Assembly: GCF_902810435.1 (NCBI RefSeq) | Contig: NZ_LR778174.1 | Coordinates: forward strand, 1,165,501 to 1,229,500 | DNA from: Veillonella parvula | Lineage (GTDB): Bacteria; Bacillota; Negativicutes; Veillonellales; Veillonellaceae | DNA length: 64,000 bases | Reading direction: 5' to 3' | Part shown: in pieces, positions 28,236 to 38,096 of the stretch | How positions within the stretch are numbered: position 1 is the first letter of the stretch | How the letters are laid out: each line of letters opens with the position of its first letter | Program-made: the position numbers and the translations under genes | Notes under the pieces: model-generated | Told to the model about the DNA's origin: nothing | What the model saw: only the letters and a program-made list of their open reading frames with translations | Databases searched by the model: none

Positions 28236-28988
28236 TTAAGCTTTACCGTCTCGAACCATTTCAGCAGAGTCAGCTACCATGTTATCTAATGCTTCTTCAA
28301 AGGATTCGCCTTGACGACCTTCAAGAACAGCGTCAGCCATTTTACCAGCCAACAATTTAACAGCGCGAATAGCGTCATCATTTGCTGGAATTGGGAAATC
28401 AACTTCGTCTGGGTCGCAGTTAGTGTCAACTGTTGCAACTACAGGAATACCCAATTTTTTAGCTTCTGCAATAGCGATTTTTTCTTTTTTAGGATCTACT
28501 ACGAAAAGAGCACCTGGCATTTTAGGCATATCTTTGATACCGCCAAGGTATTTTTCCAATTTATCCATTTCATGACGAAGACCGATAACTTCTTTTTTAG
28601 GCAATACTTCGAAAGTACCGTCTTCTGCCATAGCTTCCAATTGTTTTAAACGTTTAATACGAGTTTCAATTGTTTTGAAGTTAGTCAACATACCGCCCAA
28701 CCAACGTTCGTTAACGAAGAACATGTTAGCACGGATAGCTTCTTCTTTAATAGCTTCTTGAGCTTGTTTTTTAGTACCTACGAACAAGATTACTTCGCCT
28801 TGGGAAGCAACTTCACGCAAGAAATTGTAAGCTTCTTCTACTTTTTTAACTGTTTTAGACAAATCAATGATATAAATACCATTGCGTTCAGTGAAGATGA
28901 ATTTCGCCATTTTAGGGTTCCATCTTCTAGTCTGATGACCAAAGTGTACACCAGCCTCTAATAATTGTTTCATTGATACTACTGCCAT
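28236..28988 (-). CDS. rpsB: 30S ribosomal protein S2
   Basis: A 250-residue ribosomal protein. Hallmarks: [43 protein letters not shown] and [24 protein letters not shown]. Strong AGGAGGTG ribosome site. First gene of rpsB-tsf-pyrH-frr. Confidence 0.98.
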   Translation of the reverse strand: MAVVSMKQLLEAGVHFGHQTRRWNPKMAKFIFTERNGIYIIDLSKTVKKVEEAYNFLREVASQGEVILFVGTKKQAQEAIKEEAIRANMFFVNERWLGGMLTNFKTIETRIKRLKQLEAMAEDGTFEVLPKKEVIGLRHEMDKLEKYLGGIKDMPKMPGALFVVDPKKEKIAIAEAKKLGIPVVATVDTNCDPDEVDFPIPANDDAIRAVKLLAGKMADAVLEGRQGESFEEALDNMVADSAEMVRDGKA

Positions 28989-29026
28989 TGTGGCACCTCC
29001 TGTTAATTAACCTCCGCCGCTTCATC

Positions 29027-29061
29027 CTTCGGGTCACCCAAAATTAGGCACAGTACCGAAG
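29027..29061 (-). promoter_or_regulatory. Stem-loop in rpsB leader, possible S2-binding control site
   Basis: The leader upstream of rpsB contains CTTCGG pairing with CCGAAG around a 23-base loop rich in G and U. Ribosomal protein S2 is known to regulate rpsB in some bacteria through the leader. This particular structure is not proven to be such a site. Confidence 0.3.
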
Positions 29062-29087
29062 TCCACTGACGTGCATATTTTTCATAC

Positions 29088-29116
29088 CTAATAATTCTAA
29101 CAAAAAATCATGGCAA
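29088..29116 (-). promoter_or_regulatory. Possible rpsB promoter
   Basis: TTGCCA (-35, 29116-29111), a 17-base spacer and TATTAG (-10, 29093-29088) on the minus strand. It lies just downstream of the rpe terminator hairpin and about 100 bases upstream of rpsB. The -10 is a weak match. Confidence 0.4.
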
Positions 29117-29124
29117 AAGCAAGC

Positions 29125-29161
29125 AAGGAGTGAGGAATTCTTTAAGTATTCCTCACTCCTT
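29125..29161 (-). terminator. Hairpin terminator after rpe
   Basis: A perfect 14-bp stem, AAGGAGTGAGGAAT (29125-29138) with its complement (29148-29161). Minus-strand sequence after it is GCTTGCTTTTG, an imperfect U-tract. It separates the priA-rpe operon from rpsB. Confidence 0.7.
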
Positions 29162-29241
29162 ATTTTAAATACATTCTCTTTCTTATTGATGTACGATTTT
29201 ATGTTCAAATTTGAATTATAGAATATTATGAAAATATTTAT

Positions 29242-29892
29242 TTAATTATTGCGAATGGATTCAATCATACTTGCACGATCTTCAGCACCAAATACTGCAG
29301 AACCAGCAACTAAAACTGTAGCCCCCGCTCTTTTAATCGGTACACAAGTAATATCGTTAATACCACCGTCTACCTCAATGACTGCCGTTGAATTGTCTAC
29401 TTCTTCTAACAATATCTTAGCTTGTTTAACTTTTTTTATTGCATTCTTAATAAAAGATTGTCCTCCAAATCCTGGATTCACAGACATAATTAAAATCATA
29501 TCTAAATCTGCAGCTACATCTTCTAGTAGAGATACAGGTGTACTAGGATTCAATGCTACACCAGCCTTCATCCCACACTGCTTGATATGTTGAATCAAAC
29601 GATGCATATGAGGTACAGTTTCTTGATGAAAAGTAAAATATTCTACACCAATTTTTGCAAATTCTTCTACATAATCACCAGGATTAGTAACCATCAAATG
29701 CACATCAAATGGTAATTTTGTATATGGACGAATGGCTTTCACAATGGGAGCACCAAAGGTTAGATTAGGAACAAAGTGTCCATCCATGATGTCGATATGT
29801 AATAAATCAGCCCCCGCTGCTTCAATAGATTTTAATTCCTCACTTAACACCGCAAAATTTGCGGAAAGCATAGATGGTGCAATTTTTATCAT
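29242..29892 (-). CDS. rpe: Ribulose-phosphate 3-epimerase
   Basis: A 216-residue TIM-barrel enzyme interconverting ribulose 5-phosphate and xylulose 5-phosphate. Motifs: IAPSMLSANFA, LHIDIMDGHFVPNLTFG, DVHLMV, MSVNPGFGGQSF and VDGGI. Last gene of the operon, one base after rsgA. Confidence 0.97.
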   Translation of the reverse strand: MIKIAPSMLSANFAVLSEELKSIEAAGADLLHIDIMDGHFVPNLTFGAPIVKAIRPYTKLPFDVHLMVTNPGDYVEEFAKIGVEYFTFHQETVPHMHRLIQHIKQCGMKAGVALNPSTPVSLLEDVAADLDMILIMSVNPGFGGQSFIKNAIKKVKQAKILLEEVDNSTAVIEVDGGINDITCVPIKRAGATVLVAGSAVFGAEDRASMIESIRNN

Positions 29893-29893
29893 A

Positions 29894-30757
29894 TTAAAAC
29901 CTCTTTCGTTGACTTTCTATATCATTACGTATAGACATATAAGCATCATATCGTCCTTGATGAATATGACCAGCTTCTAGAGCAGCTTTAATCCCACAAA
30001 TGGGTTCATGTTCATGATAGCAAGGACTAAATTTACAAGTATCAACATATTCACCAAATTCTGGGAATAATGTAGGCAATCTTTCAAGAGAAACATCATT
30101 AAATTCAATAGCACTAAATCCAGGTGTATCCATGATAAAAGAATCTGCATCTAAACTATATAAAGAAGCGTGACGAGTAGTATGTTTGCCACGTTTAATC
30201 TTATCACTTACCTCCCCAGTCCGGAAGGCGAATTTTGGGTCTACTGCGTTTAAAAGACTACTCTTACCAACACCAGATGGACCTGCAAAAGCTGTTACCT
30301 TATGTTGAAGCACATGACGTAAATCATCGATGCCTGTCATATTATATGTGGATGTCATCAAAACCTTATAACCAATTGATTTATAAAGATCAACCATAGT
30401 TTCCGTCTCTGAATCCATCAGGTCACATTTATTGATACATAGCACGATAGGTATATCCGCATGTTCAATCATAACGAGCATTTTATTAAGTAATAGCTCA
30501 TTAATATCTGGTTCATGGGTAGCCACAACTAATACAACTTGGTCAATATTAGCTACTGCTGGACGTACCATCGAATTATGACGTCCATGGATGGATTCAA
30601 CGAACCCATCCTCCGAAATCGTAACGCGATCACCCACAAGTAAACTATAACGACCTTTCTTAAGTCTGCCACGAACCTTACATTCATGAATGGTGCCCGT
30701 ATCATCTTGTACATAAAAGTACCCATTCATATTTTTGACAACAATGCCTGTAATCAT
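29894..30757 (-). CDS. rsgA: Ribosome small subunit-dependent GTPase RsgA
   Basis: A 287-residue circularly permuted GTPase for late 30S maturation. N-terminal OB fold, then NKCDL (G4) before GPSGVGKSSLLN (G1) and DTPGF (G3), the diagnostic permuted order. The C-terminal zinc motif is CKFSPCYHEHEPIC. Eight bases after pknB. Confidence 0.97.
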   Translation of the reverse strand: MITGIVVKNMNGYFYVQDDTGTIHECKVRGRLKKGRYSLLVGDRVTISEDGFVESIHGRHNSMVRPAVANIDQVVLVVATHEPDINELLLNKMLVMIEHADIPIVLCINKCDLMDSETETMVDLYKSIGYKVLMTSTYNMTGIDDLRHVLQHKVTAFAGPSGVGKSSLLNAVDPKFAFRTGEVSDKIKRGKHTTRHASLYSLDADSFIMDTPGFSAIEFNDVSLERLPTLFPEFGEYVDTCKFSPCYHEHEPICGIKAALEAGHIHQGRYDAYMSIRNDIESQRKRF

Positions 30758-30765
30758 AGTACCTC

Positions 30766-32700
30766 TTATAATGCAGTTTCTTGCACTAATGCACCATTGA
30801 GGTATACCTCAATACGTACATTACCTACACCGGACACTTTTCGAACAATACGATCTCCAGGTTTATTGGTATCATCATAAATTACTGCGGAACCTTCATC
30901 ATCTTTTACGACAATTTTAAGTTCTTGATTTTTAGAACCAGCTGGTACAGTAACATCTATAGTACCAGTTGTTTTATTACCACTGTTTCCATCTTTTTTA
31001 TCAGATTTCTTTTTATCATCTTTGAACTCAGTCGTAAGATTTAATGTGGAGCCTTCGTCAATTTCATCGCCAGCTTTAATGCTTTGCTCTATAACCACAG
31101 ATTTTTCTTCCACAGATCCAGATACTTGGTTTACACCTAGTTGAATATTACTCAATGTATCACGAGCATCTTTTAATGTCATACCAACAAGATTAGGTAC
31201 TTTGACTTTCTTAGCCTTCGCTTTATTTACAACGAGATCAATTGTTGTCCCTTTAGACACTTTAGAATCTCCGGAAGGACTCTGAGCAATGATTACACCA
31301 TCTTTTTTACCATCTACAGATTGCTGTGTTATTTTCCCCACAACTAAACCTAAATCTTTAAGTCGTTGACGGGCTTGATCCACAGTTAAATCAGTTAAAT
31401 CTGGCACCGTAATATCGCCTACACCTTTAGAAACCACAAGATGGATTGTTCGTTGCTCTTTAACCTTCTCTCCAGCTCCAGGAGTTTGAGAAATAACTTG
31501 ACCAGCTGGCACATCTGGATTTGTGACTTCACTTGTAGACACACGCAAATGTTTATCTTCTAAGATATTTTTTGCTACAGAAACTTGTTTGCCTACCACA
31601 TTAGGTACATCTACTGTTGTATTACTCCAGAAATTACCGTAGCTTAAGAAAGCACCTAAAAATGCTACTAAGAAAATGACAGCAGCACCTAGAACGATGT
31701 ATTTTTGTGGAATCGATGCAATTTTACTTAACATACTCTTCTTTTTACCCTCTTCTTTTCGTTCTTCTTGAATCGTACTAAGATCTTCAAGTGCTTCAGG
31801 ATCAACAGCAGGAATCATTTGTGTAGCAAAGTCATATGGTTCATGACGTTGTGTTTTGCCCATCGTAAAACCTTGAGATAATCGCAAATCACTGATCATA
31901 TCAGAGATAGAATCAAATCGATCAGCAGGATTTTTAGATAATGCTTTCATAACAACAGCTTCTAAAAGCGGAGGAATTGATGGATTATATCGTGTTGGAG
32001 GTTCTACCTTCTCACGAACATGTTTTAATGCTACCGCAATTGGCGTTTCCCCTTCAAATGGTACACGACCTGTAAGCATTTCATACAATACGACACCCAG
32101 AGAATAGATATCTGTATTGCCGTCTACCGGTTTACCACTAGCTTGCTCTGGTGATAAATAGTGTGCTGAACCCAAAATCGAATTCGTATACATAACTGTG
32201 TTAGTTGCATTTATTGCACGAGCAATACCAAAGTCAGTTACTTTAACGCGCCCCGTATTGGTAATAATAACATTATGTGGCTTTATATCACAATGAACAA
32301 TGCCCATTGTATGCGCGTGTTCTAAGCCTTCAGCTATGGCGATAGTAAATTTAACAGCCTCATCTATGGACAGTCTTCCATGACGAGTTATATATTTTTT
32401 TAAGGTTTCACCATCTACATATTCCATGACAATGTAATGTAGATTTTGATCAAAACCTACATCATACATATTTACAATATTTGGATGATTTAATTTACCT
32501 GCCGCTTGTGCTTCTCGTTTAAATCGAGTCACAAATTCATCATCATTTGCAAAATTAGCATGCAATACTTTTATTGCTACTTGTCTACCTAGTAAGGTAT
32601 CTTCTCCAAGGTATACATCAGCCATTCCACCAACGCCAATTTTATCAACAATTCGGTAGCGGTTATCTAGAAGTATGCCTTTTATATTCATAGTACTCAT
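30766..32700 (-). CDS. pknB: PASTA-domain Ser/Thr protein kinase (PknB/PrkC)
   Basis: A 644-residue membrane receptor kinase that senses muropeptides by family. The kinase domain covers residues 15-275, with glycine loop IGVGGMADVY, K44, catalytic loop HCDIKPHN (136-143) and DFG (156-158). A membrane helix lies at 334-354. Three PASTA repeats span about 362-428, 430-498 and 500-565. A lysine-rich linker and a further 60-residue extracellular domain end it. The catalytic loop is HCD instead of the common HRD. Its phosphatase is encoded directly upstream. Confidence 0.96.
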   Translation of the reverse strand: MSTMNIKGILLDNRYRIVDKIGVGGMADVYLGEDTLLGRQVAIKVLHANFANDDEFVTRFKREAQAAGKLNHPNIVNMYDVGFDQNLHYIVMEYVDGETLKKYITRHGRLSIDEAVKFTIAIAEGLEHAHTMGIVHCDIKPHNVIITNTGRVKVTDFGIARAINATNTVMYTNSILGSAHYLSPEQASGKPVDGNTDIYSLGVVLYEMLTGRVPFEGETPIAVALKHVREKVEPPTRYNPSIPPLLEAVVMKALSKNPADRFDSISDMISDLRLSQGFTMGKTQRHEPYDFATQMIPAVDPEALEDLSTIQEERKEEGKKKSMLSKIASIPQKYIVLGAAVIFLVAFLGAFLSYGNFWSNTTVDVPNVVGKQVSVAKNILEDKHLRVSTSEVTNPDVPAGQVISQTPGAGEKVKEQRTIHLVVSKGVGDITVPDLTDLTVDQARQRLKDLGLVVGKITQQSVDGKKDGVIIAQSPSGDSKVSKGTTIDLVVNKAKAKKVKVPNLVGMTLKDARDTLSNIQLGVNQVSGSVEEKSVVIEQSIKAGDEIDEGSTLNLTTEFKDDKKKSDKKDGNSGNKTTGTIDVTVPAGSKNQELKIVVKDDEGSAVIYDDTNKPGDRIVRKVSGVGNVRIEVYLNGALVQETAL

Positions 32701-32718
32701 TATTTCTCCATTTCTAGA

Positions 32719-33420
32719 TTAGATTGTTCCCACCACAATGGTCACATTATCTCCTGCTCCGACTTCATATACAGCTTCCATCAATGATTCAATAACCAAC
32801 ATATCATCATCCGTTGATTGTAATGCAGAGGCAATTACATCATCGGATACATAGCCACTTAATCCATCAGTGCAAAGTAAAATACGATCACCGGGAAGAA
32901 TAGATTCTACGCCACTATCAACCTCTAAGATTTCATCAACACCAACTGCGCGAGTTAATAAATTCCGTTGAGGGTGATTTAGCATTTCATCCTTTGTAAT
33001 CTCTCCAGCTGTTAATAATTCTTGTACCATAGAATGATCCGTAGTAATTTGTCGTAAATGACCATCTCTATATACATACAAACGACTATCACCAACACTT
33101 GCCCAGTAAAGTTGATTACCATTTATAGCTGTAACTACAGCGGTAGTACCCATACCAGCAAGACGTTCTTCACAAGCAACGCGATTTACAATACGTTGAT
33201 TAGCGTGAATAATAGCATCACATAAGTCTTGTTGACCTATCGTTTCAAGGGAGGACAAATATTCTTTTATTTCATCTACAGCATAGGTACTTGCAATTTC
33301 ACCACCGCTATAACCACCCATGCCATCAGTAACAGCACAAATATGGCCATCAATGAAGAAACGGTCCTCGTTACGCTGGCGCACAAGCCCAATTTTACTT
33401 AAACCAACAAAATTATTCAT
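32719..33420 (-). CDS. prpC: PP2C-type Ser/Thr phosphatase (PrpC/Stp)
   Basis: A 233-residue metal-dependent phosphatase, partner of the PASTA kinase. PP2C motifs: RQRNEDRFF, VTDGMGGYSGGEIAS, ASVGDSRLYVYR, LLTRAVG, LLCTDGLSGYV and GAGDNVTIVV. The ATG at 33420 with AAAGGAG is preferred; it overlaps the rlmN end by eight bases. The frame to 33441 is not supported by a ribosome site. Confidence 0.95.
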   Translation of the reverse strand: MNNFVGLSKIGLVRQRNEDRFFIDGHICAVTDGMGGYSGGEIASTYAVDEIKEYLSSLETIGQQDLCDAIIHANQRIVNRVACEERLAGMGTTAVVTAINGNQLYWASVGDSRLYVYRDGHLRQITTDHSMVQELLTAGEITKDEMLNHPQRNLLTRAVGVDEILEVDSGVESILPGDRILLCTDGLSGYVSDDVIASALQSTDDDMLVIESLMEAVYEVGAGDNVTIVVGTI

Positions 33421-34459
33421 GATTCTCCTTTTTCCGACCATGAGCAGCCTTTAACTGCCCACATGCGGCTTGGATTGCATCGCCCATTTCCTTTCGTACC
33501 GTTACTGATACACCATAGGAACTGACGATGTCTTTAAATGTATTCATATTCGTAATAGATGGTTTATATAATTCAATATGTTCATTGCCATTAACTGGGA
33601 TCAAGTTAACATGACAATTTGGGAAATCTTTACAGATTTTCCCCAAAGCATGAGCCTCATCCATAGATGCATTTAAAGAATCTATAAGAATATACTCAAA
33701 GGTAACACGACGCTGTGTCGTATTATAATAGTATTTTACCGCATCTAAGACTTCCGTCAATTCATAACGTGCCCCAACGGGCATAATACTACGACGAACT
33801 TCATTATTTGTAGCATGTAATGAAAGTGCTAAGGTTATTGGCAAACCTTCATCAGCTAATTTATAAATATTAGGAACCCAACCACAAGTGGAAATCGTCA
33901 TCTTACGATAACTAATATTACAAATCATAGGATCATGTAGTAGTTGTAATGCTTGTAATACATTATCATAATTTTGTAACGGCTCCCCTGCGCCCATAAC
34001 GACAACAGAATGTATTTCCTCTTTAGTAAGAGCCCCAAATATGACAACTTGTCCAATAATCTCAGCGACTGTTAAATCTCTGTATAAGCCACCTTGTGTA
34101 GAAGCACAGAATACACATCCCATAGCACACCCCACTTGAGAGGAAACACATACAGAATACCCATAGTGTTGCTCCATCAAAACTGCTTCCACACGACTTT
34201 GATCTGTCATCTCTACAAGAATTTTGCGAGTCTTTCCATCAGGGGCAATAGACTCTGTAATTAATGTAGGTAAAGAAATAACACAATTATCATTTAGCCA
34301 TTGACGCAAGTCTTTCGGAAATTGTGTCATGTCTTCAAAATCAAAAATATATCTATGATAGATATAGTCAATTAACTGTTTCGCTCGAAACTTTTGTATA
34401 TTATGGGTCTTAAAGATAGATTGTAATTCTTCTAAAGACTTACCCAATAATTCTATCAT
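33413..34459 (-). CDS. rlmN: Dual-specificity rRNA/tRNA C2-adenine methyltransferase RlmN
   Basis: A 348-residue radical SAM enzyme that methylates A2503 of 23S rRNA and A37 of some tRNAs. Cluster motif CAMGCVFCAS, then VVVMGAGEPLQNYDNVL and the C-terminal catalytic cysteine in AACGQL. Between rsmB and prpC, the usual order. Confidence 0.97.
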   Translation of the reverse strand: MIELLGKSLEELQSIFKTHNIQKFRAKQLIDYIYHRYIFDFEDMTQFPKDLRQWLNDNCVISLPTLITESIAPDGKTRKILVEMTDQSRVEAVLMEQHYGYSVCVSSQVGCAMGCVFCASTQGGLYRDLTVAEIIGQVVIFGALTKEEIHSVVVMGAGEPLQNYDNVLQALQLLHDPMICNISYRKMTISTCGWVPNIYKLADEGLPITLALSLHATNNEVRRSIMPVGARYELTEVLDAVKYYYNTTQRRVTFEYILIDSLNASMDEAHALGKICKDFPNCHVNLIPVNGNEHIELYKPSITNMNTFKDIVSSYGVSVTVRKEMGDAIQAACGQLKAAHGRKKENHE

Positions 34460-34477
34460 GGTGCTCCATTTCTTATA

Positions 34478-35833
34478 TTATGATAAGCGTTTCATGCGAG
34501 CCATAAAGAAACCATCCATATGATCTCGCGGTGGATAGGTTGTAATCATACCATCTATAGCTTGTGGTGCCCCTTTATATGATACAGGATCGATGATAAA
34601 GTTCTTATGAATTGCCAAGAATTTATTTAGAACAGCTTCATTTTCACCACTATTCATAGTACATGTGGAATATACTAAATATCCATTAACCTTAACCATT
34701 TCAGAAGCTTTTTCTAATATTTCAAGCTGTAACGGCGGCAACTCGATAAGTAAAGACTCTGTTTTACGCCAACGCATATCTAATTTCTTTTGTAATATAC
34801 CTAGACCAGAACAAGGAGCATCAACTAAGACGCGATCAAATTGTTCTTTCCAATTATCAGGTAGATAACGACCATCTTGAAGCTTAGTAGAAATAATAGA
34901 TACACCTAATCGCTCAGCATTTTGATTAATCAGTTCTAATTTATGGTCGTAAATATCACAACTCATAATAGCTCCTGTATTGTTCATAAGACTTGCCATA
35001 TGCATAGACTTGCCACCTGGTGCAGCACAACAGTCTAAGATACGCTCTCCTGGTTGAGGATCCACCACATGGGCTACTAACATAGATGCTTTATCCATAA
35101 AAGTAATATGACCATCTAAAACAGGTTTGGCTTTTTCTAAATGACCTTGATGTCCATCAATATAAACTACTTCAGGAATATATGTATCCTGTTCTACAAT
35201 CCAATCTAAATCTTCTAATTCTTTTAAACAATCCTCAATAGATACTTTCACTGTATTTATGCGAGCCGTCAAACGAGGTTGTTCATTAAACCAAGCACAA
35301 AGATCTACGGTCTTATCTTTTCCCATTTCTTTTATCCATAAGTTGACAAGCCATAATGGTTGATTGTAGATAAAGGAAATTTCTTCAGCTTCGGACTTAG
35401 CTAGTTCACCTATAGAAATGCTATCACTTTCACGTAAAACCGAACGTAAAACAGCATTTACAAAACCAGATAAACCTCTAGTTAGCTTTTTGGCGAGTTT
35501 AACAGATTCATTAACAGACGCACTTTCAGGAACCTTATCCATATAGATAATTTGATAAATACCAAGTCTAAGAATTTCCACAACCATAGAAGATAGTTTC
35601 TTTAAGGGGCGCTTTGCAAAGAAAACAATAATAGCATCCAAGTAATTTTTTCTACGAATGACTCCATACACAAGTTCAGTAAAGAATCTTCGATCTAAAT
35701 CGGATAGATGATATTTCTGTAAATACTCTTGCAACTTTATATTTGCATAAGCACCATTGCGATTAATTTCACTCAATGCTTTTACAGCGAGCAATCGAAT
35801 ATTTTGTTGTTGATTAGTCTTTACCTCTATCAT
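34478..35833 (-). CDS. rsmB: 16S rRNA m5C967 methyltransferase RsmB
   Basis: A 451-residue protein with a NusB-like N-terminal domain (LAVKALSEINRNGAYANI) and a methyltransferase domain: LDCCAAPGGKSMHMA, DAPCSGLGILQKKLDMRWR and the catalytic STCTMNSGENE. I start at ATG 35833 with TAGGAAT upstream; TTG 35848 gives five more residues but no better ribosome site. It overlaps the DUF116 gene by 20 bases. Confidence 0.95.
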   Translation of the reverse strand: MIEVKTNQQQNIRLLAVKALSEINRNGAYANIKLQEYLQKYHLSDLDRRFFTELVYGVIRRKNYLDAIIVFFAKRPLKKLSSMVVEILRLGIYQIIYMDKVPESASVNESVKLAKKLTRGLSGFVNAVLRSVLRESDSISIGELAKSEAEEISFIYNQPLWLVNLWIKEMGKDKTVDLCAWFNEQPRLTARINTVKVSIEDCLKELEDLDWIVEQDTYIPEVVYIDGHQGHLEKAKPVLDGHITFMDKASMLVAHVVDPQPGERILDCCAAPGGKSMHMASLMNNTGAIMSCDIYDHKLELINQNAERLGVSIISTKLQDGRYLPDNWKEQFDRVLVDAPCSGLGILQKKLDMRWRKTESLLIELPPLQLEILEKASEMVKVNGYLVYSTCTMNSGENEAVLNKFLAIHKNFIIDPVSYKGAPQAIDGMITTYPPRDHMDGFFMARMKRLS

Positions 35834-36608
35834 TACTATTCCTACCAATCAATTGTTCTACTACTGCTCGAACACGTTCAGAATCGACTGTTGTATTACA
35901 ACATGGCCCATTAGGACGTTCATTTAATACCCCAATAACTGGGATGGGAAATACATCAGCCATTCCACTTGCTAAATCTCGTTCGCAAGCTATTGCTACA
36001 ATAGCTTTTGGGCGTGCTTCCTTTACCTTCATCCGCGCTAAGGTGCCTCCAGTGACAACTATAAATTGACAACCATAGTCCTTAGCCACTTGCAACAAAT
36101 TACCAACCTGGCATCGCCCACACTGCTTACAATTATATACATCATGTGTAACCTTATGAACACACGAACTTTCTTGTAAACAGTGAGGAGTTAATAATAA
36201 TATACGTTCTGGATCTACCGTATACATATCTAACATTACTAAATGATTGATTAAATCAATCATAGACTGGCGGAGTTGATCCTTAGTAACCCCTCTCACC
36301 TTACCAATCGCCAAAGTTAATGGAAATAATCCATAAATAAACTGATTGGCTAGTCTTAAAACAATAGGATGTAACCGTATAATACCTGTGCTAGCAACAA
36401 TTAAAGATAAGCACAAAATCCATATAATAGCAATAAGTATAGATATAACTACACTACTTATAATTGATGCAAATGGATGCAATTGTAAAAGTCCTGGTTC
36501 TAATATATACATTAGAAAGGCTAGTACTGCTGTGAGCAAAGCACATGTAACAGTTGATAAAATCAAGTATAACGGATACGTTTCGTACTGCTTATATTGA
36601 GTCCCCAA
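35814..36608 (-). CDS. DUF116 family membrane protein with cysteine cluster
   Basis: A 264-residue protein. Two hydrophobic segments (about 14-37 and 48-74) are followed by a soluble domain with C143, C149, C160, C163 and C166 (YNCKQCGRC), then IACERDL and GPCCNTTVD. The cysteine pattern suggests a metal or Fe-S site. DUF116 (PF01976) has no established function. The start is TTG at 36608, with AAGGAAGG eight bases away, overlapping fmt by 17 bases. Position between fmt and rsmB is also seen in related operons, as far as I recall. Confidence 0.8.
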   Translation of the reverse strand: MGTQYKQYETYPLYLILSTVTCALLTAVLAFLMYILEPGLLQLHPFASIISSVVISILIAIIWILCLSLIVASTGIIRLHPIVLRLANQFIYGLFPLTLAIGKVRGVTKDQLRQSMIDLINHLVMLDMYTVDPERILLLTPHCLQESSCVHKVTHDVYNCKQCGRCQVGNLLQVAKDYGCQFIVVTGGTLARMKVKEARPKAIVAIACERDLASGMADVFPIPVIGVLNERPNGPCCNTTVDSERVRAVVEQLIGRNSNDRGKD

Positions 36609-37602
36609 AAACGATACCTTCCTTTATTTGATGACCATTTATAAAATCAATTGCAGAAATGCGTTTTTTATTTTCTGGTTGGACTTCTGTTAATAGAATT
36701 ATATTTCCATCACCACAAAATACACCTAAACCGGCTATTTTAGATACGATTGTACCAGGCACAGTTGTAGCTGATATAGCAATTGGTACATGTTTACCAT
36801 GAACATCTATCAAACAGTGAGTCGTATCACTGGGAACCACTTCTCCAGACCATACTTTTAAACGTTTTCCATCGAGATATGTATAACATCCAGGTGCTGG
36901 ATTAAGTCCTCTAATGAGGTTTGCAATTTCATTAGCCGGCTTAGACCAGTCGATCTGCCCCATTTCCTTTGTAATCTTAGTAGTATGTGTAGCCATTGTA
37001 TCATCTTGTGGTGTAGCCACAATTTCTCCATTAACCCAACGAGTTAATACAGGTACTATAGTTTCACCCCCCAGTACAGCTATACGTTCAAATAACTGTC
37101 CTGTCGTTTCACCGGGTAAAATATCTGTCTCCACAATGTCGATGATATCACCTGTATCAAGTCCATCATCCATATGCATTATGGTAACACCCGTTTTAGA
37201 GTCTCCATTAAGAATTGCATAGTGAATTGGCGCAGCGCCTCTATAACTAGGTAAAATAGAGGCATGAACATTAATACAACCATATTGCGGCAATTGAATA
37301 AGCCAAGGAGGTAAAATTTTACCATACGCAATAACAATCACTACATCTGGTTGTAATGCTTCTAATTCGGCTCTCACTTGTTCATCACGCAAAGTGACTG
37401 GTTGATATACAGGCAAGTCATGCTCTAAAGCAGCTACTTTTACAGGGGGCATTTGAACTTGTTTACCACGCCCTTTTTGTTTATCAGGCTGGCAATACAC
37501 ACCGACAATAGAATGACCAGCTTGAATCAAAGCCTCTAAGGTAGGCACAGAAAAGTCTGGTGTCCCCATAAAAACGATGCGTAATTGTTTATTATCAGAC
37601 AA
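36592..37602 (-). CDS. fmt: Methionyl-tRNA formyltransferase
   Basis: A 336-residue enzyme that formylates initiator Met-tRNA. Motifs: RIVFMGTPDFSVPTL, NVHASILPSYRGAAPIH (catalytic region) and GVTIMHMDDGLDTGDI, plus a C-terminal OB-like domain. Starts with TTG at 37602 behind GAGGAG, overlapping def by eight bases. Confidence 0.97.
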   Translation of the reverse strand: MSDNKQLRIVFMGTPDFSVPTLEALIQAGHSIVGVYCQPDKQKGRGKQVQMPPVKVAALEHDLPVYQPVTLRDEQVRAELEALQPDVVIVIAYGKILPPWLIQLPQYGCINVHASILPSYRGAAPIHYAILNGDSKTGVTIMHMDDGLDTGDIIDIVETDILPGETTGQLFERIAVLGGETIVPVLTRWVNGEIVATPQDDTMATHTTKITKEMGQIDWSKPANEIANLIRGLNPAPGCYTYLDGKRLKVWSGEVVPSDTTHCLIDVHGKHVPIAISATTVPGTIVSKIAGLGVFCGDGNIILLTEVQPENKKRISAIDFINGHQIKEGIVFGDSI

Positions 37603-38083
37603 TTTCTTTCTCCTCTGGATGATCAGTAATTAATCGTAAGTTAGTTGCTTTTTCAATAAACAAATGACCTTCCAAGTGATCAATTTCATGTTGGAAAATA
37701 CGCGCCAAAAAACCTTCAGCTTTTATAGTTACCTTCTTATTATGTGGATCAATACCTTCAACGGTGACTTTATTAAATCGTTCCACATCTCCGAAATATC
37801 CTGGCACACTTAAGCATCCTTCAGGTCCAACTTGAGAACCTTCAGCATGAGTGATTTCAGGGTTAATTAGCGCAATAAGACCACTACCAGATTGGTCATC
37901 TACAACGATAATACGTTTAGCTACAGCCACTTGAGGTGCTGCAAGACCAACTCCTTCAGTCTTATACATAGTTTCAGCCATATCATCGATAAGGACTCTA
38001 AGTTTTTTATTAACATGTTCTACAGGTTCCGCCACTTGTTTTAAAACGGGATGACCTGCTTTCACAACATCTAATACAGCCAT
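37595..38083 (-). CDS. def: Peptide deformylase
   Basis: A 162-residue metallohydrolase that removes the formyl group from nascent proteins. The three motifs are GVGLAAPQVA, EGCLSVPG and HEIDHLEG. I use ATG 38083, with AGGAG at good spacing just past the priA stop; the open frame to 38116 lies within priA. Works with Fmt encoded next. Confidence 0.97.
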   Translation of the reverse strand: MAVLDVVKAGHPVLKQVAEPVEHVNKKLRVLIDDMAETMYKTEGVGLAAPQVAVAKRIIVVDDQSGSGLIALINPEITHAEGSQVGPEGCLSVPGYFGDVERFNKVTVEGIDPHNKKVTIKAEGFLARIFQHEIDHLEGHLFIEKATNLRLITDHPEEKEIV

Positions 38084-38096
38084 TGATACTCCTACA

